In this document: positions 61,141 through 64,000 of the stretch, piece after piece
Numbering within the stretch: position 1 is the stretch's first letter
Layout: each line of letters begins with the position of its first letter
Assembly (NCBI RefSeq): GCF_002245895.1
Contig: NZ_NPJZ01000001.1
Location: forward strand, 3,322,501 to 3,386,500
Source of the DNA: Rhodococcus sp. OK302
GTDB taxonomy: Bacteria; Actinomycetota; Actinomycetes; Mycobacteriales; Mycobacteriaceae
Direction of reading: 5' to 3'
Length of the DNA stretch: 64,000 nt
Translations under genes and position numbers: made by a program
Notes under the pieces: model-generated
What the model saw: only the letters and a program-made list of their open reading frames with translations
Told to the model about the DNA's origin: nothing
Databases searched by the model: none

Positions 61141-64000
61141 TGCAGTCGAATTTGCAGCTCCTCGCAACCCGATCGAACAGATAGTGGCCTCCGTTGTGGC
61201 CGACCTACTCGGAATCGTCAGAGCGGGAGTAGACGACAACTTCTTCGCTCTTGGTGGGAACTCCCTGATTGCCACTCGGCTGGTGGCGCGGATCAATGCT
61301 GTAGTCGGCGACCGGATCAGCGTTCGTGATGTCTTCGATGCCCCCACCGTCGCAGGTCTGGCGGTGCTGGCGCAATCGGAGGACGGATTGGAATCCCGCC
61401 CGCCCTTGAAGCCGCGGGAAGGTTCAACAAAAGTCCCCGTGTCGCTGGCTCAGCAGCGTCTGTGGTTTGTCAATCAGTTCGACACGTCGTCGTCGGCCTA
61501 CAACGTCGCGTTTGTGTTGAGCCTCGAAGGGCGGCTTGACGTGAGCGCGCTTCGCCAGGCATTCGCGGACGTCATCGCGCGACATGAGACGCTGCGCACC
61601 ATTTTCCCGCTTGCTGATGACGGGCCGCAGCAGGTGATCTTGCCGACGACAAGCGCATTACTCGGCCTTGATCCGATCGTCGTGTCGGGTGACGCCGAAC
61701 TTCGCGAACTGTGTCATCGGGTGTTGTCGACAGGATTTGACGTGACGGCGCAGATCCCGTTGCGTGCGAGCCTGTTCCGGCTCGCGGAGGATGCGCACAC
61801 GCTGGCAGTGGTCGTGCATCACATCGCGTCCGACGGTTTCTCGATGGCACCTTTGGCGCGAGATGTCATGACCGCGTATTCGTCTCGCCTGAACGGTTCA
61901 GAACCGGATTGGACGCCGCTCGATGTGCAGTACGCCGACTACACGCTGTGGCAGCGCGAGTGGCTGGGTTCGGAATCCGATGAGGAGTCGTTGATTTCGC
62001 GACAGTTGGCCTACTGGACTGCCGCACTGTCAGACCTGCCAGAAGTATTGGAGATACCCACTGACCGCCCCCGCCCGGCTGTCCGATCTCTCCAAGCGGA
62101 CCATTTCGAATTTGGCATCGGTGAAGAGGTTCACGCCGGTGTGGTGGCGCTGGCACGCAATCACAACGCAACGGTCTTCATGACTATGCATGCAGTACTG
62201 GCGATTCTGCTGGCACGACTGAGCGGTGGCGACGACATCACGGTCGGGACGCCGATCGCCGGACGTGGTGAGAGGGAACTAGACGACATTGTGGGCATGT
62301 TCGTCAACACACTTGTCTTGCGCACACGCATCAACGGAGATGCCACATTCTCCGATGTACTCGGGATGGTCAGGGAAGGCGATCTGGGTGCATTCACCCA
62401 TGCGGAAGTCCCGTTCGAACGGGTCGTAGAGGTTTTGAATCCGTCCCGGTCCACCGCATACTCGCCGCTCTTCCAAGTGATGCTGGAGTTCCAGGACATC
62501 GAGCGCCCCACACTGGAACTCCCGGGCCTGCAGATTCGGAGTCTTGATGCTCCGATCGACACCACCAACTTCGATCTCCAGTTGACAGTGTCCGAGAACG
62601 TCGACGCCGACGGGATTCCAGCTGGAATTACGGCGGAATTCGGTTATGCAACTGATCTTTTCGATGAGGAAACAGTTGCCGGGTTCGCGAGGCGATTCCA
62701 GTGCATCCTCGAGACGGTAACCGAGAGCGCTGACGTCAGAGTCGGCGACATCGATATCCTGGGGATCTCCGAGCGCGCTGAACTCGCTCCGGCACCGGGC
62801 GGTGAGGCACTAACACCGAGGACGTTGCCGGAACTGTTGGCAGAGGCAACCGCACACGATCCGGATGCCGTGGCGCTAGCCTTCGAGGGACGGGAGGTTT
62901 GCTACGGCGAACTCGACGAGCGTTCGAATCAGTTGGCCCGTATGTTGATCGAGCGTGGCGCCGGCCCCGAGACGGTGGTAGCGGTGTGTATACCGCGTTC
63001 TGTCGACGCCATCCTTGCAGTCTGGGCAGTGGCCAAATCCGGGGCGGCGTTTCTTCCGGTAGATCCGAATCATCCGGCTGGGCGGATCGAATACATGCTC
63101 ACGGACTCCGGAGCAGTCTGGGGCGTGACGACGTCGGCGCAACGGGCGGCACTTCCCGACACTGCGGCATGGATCGTGCTGGGCGGAATGGACTGTGAAG
63201 ACCAGCTTGCGAGGTATTCGTCGGCGGCGCTCAGCGATGACGAGCGGACGTCACCGATCCTGATCGACAACCCTGCCTACCTGATCTACACGTCCGGATC
63301 GACGGGAACGCCCAAAGGCGTGGTCACCACGCACCGCGGTCTGTCCAATTTTGCGGCCCAAGAGTGGGAGACGTTTGCGACTTCGGTCCGCTCCAGAACA
63401 CTGCATTTTGCGTCGCCGAGCTTCGATGCGTCAGTTCTCGAGTTGCTGCTGGCGATCGGTGCGGGCGCCACGATGGTGATCGCTCCGCCAACGGTCCTCG
63501 GCGGTGCCGAGTTGGCGGATCTGTTGGAATCACAGCAGGTCACCCACTGCTTTGTTACTCCGGCGGCGCTCGCGTCGGTTGATCCCGCTGGTCTCACTGC
63601 CCTCGAATGTGTTGTGACCGGCGGCGAGGCCTGTCCTCCCGAGTTGGTCGCCCAATGGGCACGAGGTCGGCGAATGTTCAACGCGTACGGGCCAACCGAA
63701 GCGACGGTCGTCTCCAGTATCAGTGGCCAACTGGTGGCGGAGGCGCCGGTGACCATTGGTGCGCCGACTCGGGGGTTCACAGAGGCAGTACTGGATTCTC
63801 GGTTGCAACCCGTGCCGGCGGGTGTCACCGGTGAGTTGTATCTCGCCGGTCCGGCTCTCGCTCGTGGTTATCATCAGCGGTTCCCGCTGACCGCCGAACA
63901 CTTTGTCGCCAATCCGTTCGGCCCGGCAGGAAGTCGGATGTATCGAACCGGCGATCGGGTGCGGTGGACGGCCGATCAACAGTTGGAATATCTCGGACGT
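61019..64000 (+). CDS. Non-ribosomal peptide synthetase, continuation (A2 end-PCP-C-A, 3' end outside)
   Basis: An open frame of 994 codons with no stop, one base out of phase with the upstream frame. It opens VAAELVGFMVPSVLVVLSG, then VNGKLDRKGLP (A10), PCP2 (FFALGGNSLIATRLVARI), C3 (HHIASDG, NHNATVFMTMHAVLA), and A3 up to its core motifs (YLIYTSGSTGTPKG, FDASVLELLL, NAYGPTEATVV, YRTGDRVRW). A3 residues at the specificity positions read about DALFVGAVVK with unclear substrate. It needs no start of its own; it is the remainder of the same NRPS. Confidence 0.88.
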   Translation, partial: MAAELVGFMVPSVLVVLSGLPVTVNGKLDRKGLPDTGFSADAVEFAAPRNPIEQIVASVVADLLGIVRAGVDDNFFALGGNSLIATRLVARINAVVGDRISVRDVFDAPTVAGLAVLAQSEDGLESRPPLKPREGSTKVPVSLAQQRLWFVNQFDTSSSAYNVAFVLSLEGRLDVSALRQAFADVIARHETLRTIFPLADDGPQQVILPTTSALLGLDPIVVSGDAELRELCHRVLSTGFDVTAQIPLRASLFRLAEDAHTLAVVVHHIASDGFSMAPLARDVMTAYSSRLNGSEPDWTPLDVQYADYTLWQREWLGSESDEESLISRQLAYWTAALSDLPEVLEIPTDRPRPAVRSLQADHFEFGIGEEVHAGVVALARNHNATVFMTMHAVLAILLARLSGGDDITVGTPIAGRGERELDDIVGMFVNTLVLRTRINGDATFSDVLGMVREGDLGAFTHAEVPFERVVEVLNPSRSTAYSPLFQVMLEFQDIERPTLELPGLQIRSLDAPIDTTNFDLQLTVSENVDADGIPAGITAEFGYATDLFDEETVAGFARRFQCILETVTESADVRVGDIDILGISERAELAPAPGGEALTPRTLPELLAEATAHDPDAVALAFEGREVCYGELDERSNQLARMLIERGAGPETVVAVCIPRSVDAILAVWAVAKSGAAFLPVDPNHPAGRIEYMLTDSGAVWGVTTSAQRAALPDTAAWIVLGGMDCEDQLARYSSAALSDDERTSPILIDNPAYLIYTSGSTGTPKGVVTTHRGLSNFAAQEWETFATSVRSRTLHFASPSFDASVLELLLAIGAGATMVIAPPTVLGGAELADLLESQQVTHCFVTPAALASVDPAGLTALECVVTGGEACPPELVAQWARGRRMFNAYGPTEATVVSSISGQLVAEAPVTIGAPTRGFTEAVLDSRLQPVPAGVTGELYLAGPALARGYHQRFPLTAEHFVANPFGPAGSRMYRTGDRVRWTADQQLEYLGR

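Noticed and set aside
59200..61347. Minus-strand open frame of 715 codons antisense to NRPS A2
   Set aside because: It is His/Arg/Pro-rich low-complexity sequence without a domain. It exists only because the coding strand lacks C-ending codons that would give stops on the other strand.
1..64000. tRNA, rRNA, insertion sequence or prophage genes
   Set aside because: No cloverleaf, transposase, integrase or terminal inverted repeats were recognised on either strand by eye.

Overview
The window is actinobacterial chromosome, high in GC, with many GTG starts and short ATGA/GTGA gene overlaps. The gene order (rimP-nusA-ylxR-infB-DUF503-rbfA-DHH-MATE, then pptH-pptT-truB-mntR-ribF-rpsO-pnp-pepR) matches the mycobacterial/rhodococcal core chromosome. 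The cutinase, the KstD-like dehydrogenase, the group 1h hydrogenase and the large NRPS suggest Rhodococcus, probably the R. erythropolis/qingshengii group. The species is inference; no 16S or other marker is present.

Region 1 (1-20.6 kb) is housekeeping. It starts with a partial MFS exporter, a ferritin-like DUF4439 protein and a small secreted protein. The translation/transcription operon (RimP, NusA, YlxR, IF-2, DUF503, RbfA, DHH phosphoesterase, MATE) follows, then the opposing pair PptH (phosphopantetheinyl hydrolase) and PptT (phosphopantetheinyl transferase) with TruB. An MntR-type regulator, RibF, S15, PNPase and an M16 peptidase complete it.

Region 2 (20.7-30.6 kb) is an accessory catabolic island. 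It holds a TetR regulator with an unusual N-terminal extension, an MHS-type MFS permease, and a Rieske oxygenase-acyl-CoA dehydrogenase (two subunits)-crotonase-AMP ligase operon ending in an IclR regulator. The ligase reading frame is broken by a frameshift. A large cutinase-family protein follows (30.9-32.6 kb), closed by a strong terminator.

Region 3 (32.8-47.0 kb) is one run of co-directional, mostly overlapping genes for a group 1h (high-affinity, atmospheric H2-oxidising type) [NiFe]-hydrogenase. It includes structural subunits HhyS/HhyL, a NifU-Rieske-like Fe-S protein, accessory DUF5947/DUF6084/DUF6390 proteins, a 39-residue membrane peptide, the maturation protease and a complete HypABCDEF set with two HypC paralogues.

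Region 4 (47-54 kb) is mixed: a DUF35 protein, an AraC regulator, an F420/PPOX enzyme, an N-terminally truncated 13E12-type HNH protein behind an SOS-box promoter, a lipoate ligase, and a KstD-like flavoprotein paired with a TetR regulator.

Region 5 (54.3 kb to the end) is a giant NRPS reading C-halfC-A-PCP-C-A(Ser)-PCP-C-A and running off the window. Its second A domain has strikingly different base composition from the rest and carries a frameshift near its 3' edge. A nested, perfectly centred dyad of TGACAG half-sites lies between the TetR gene and the NRPS. PptT (region 1) would be the natural activator of the NRPS carrier domains.
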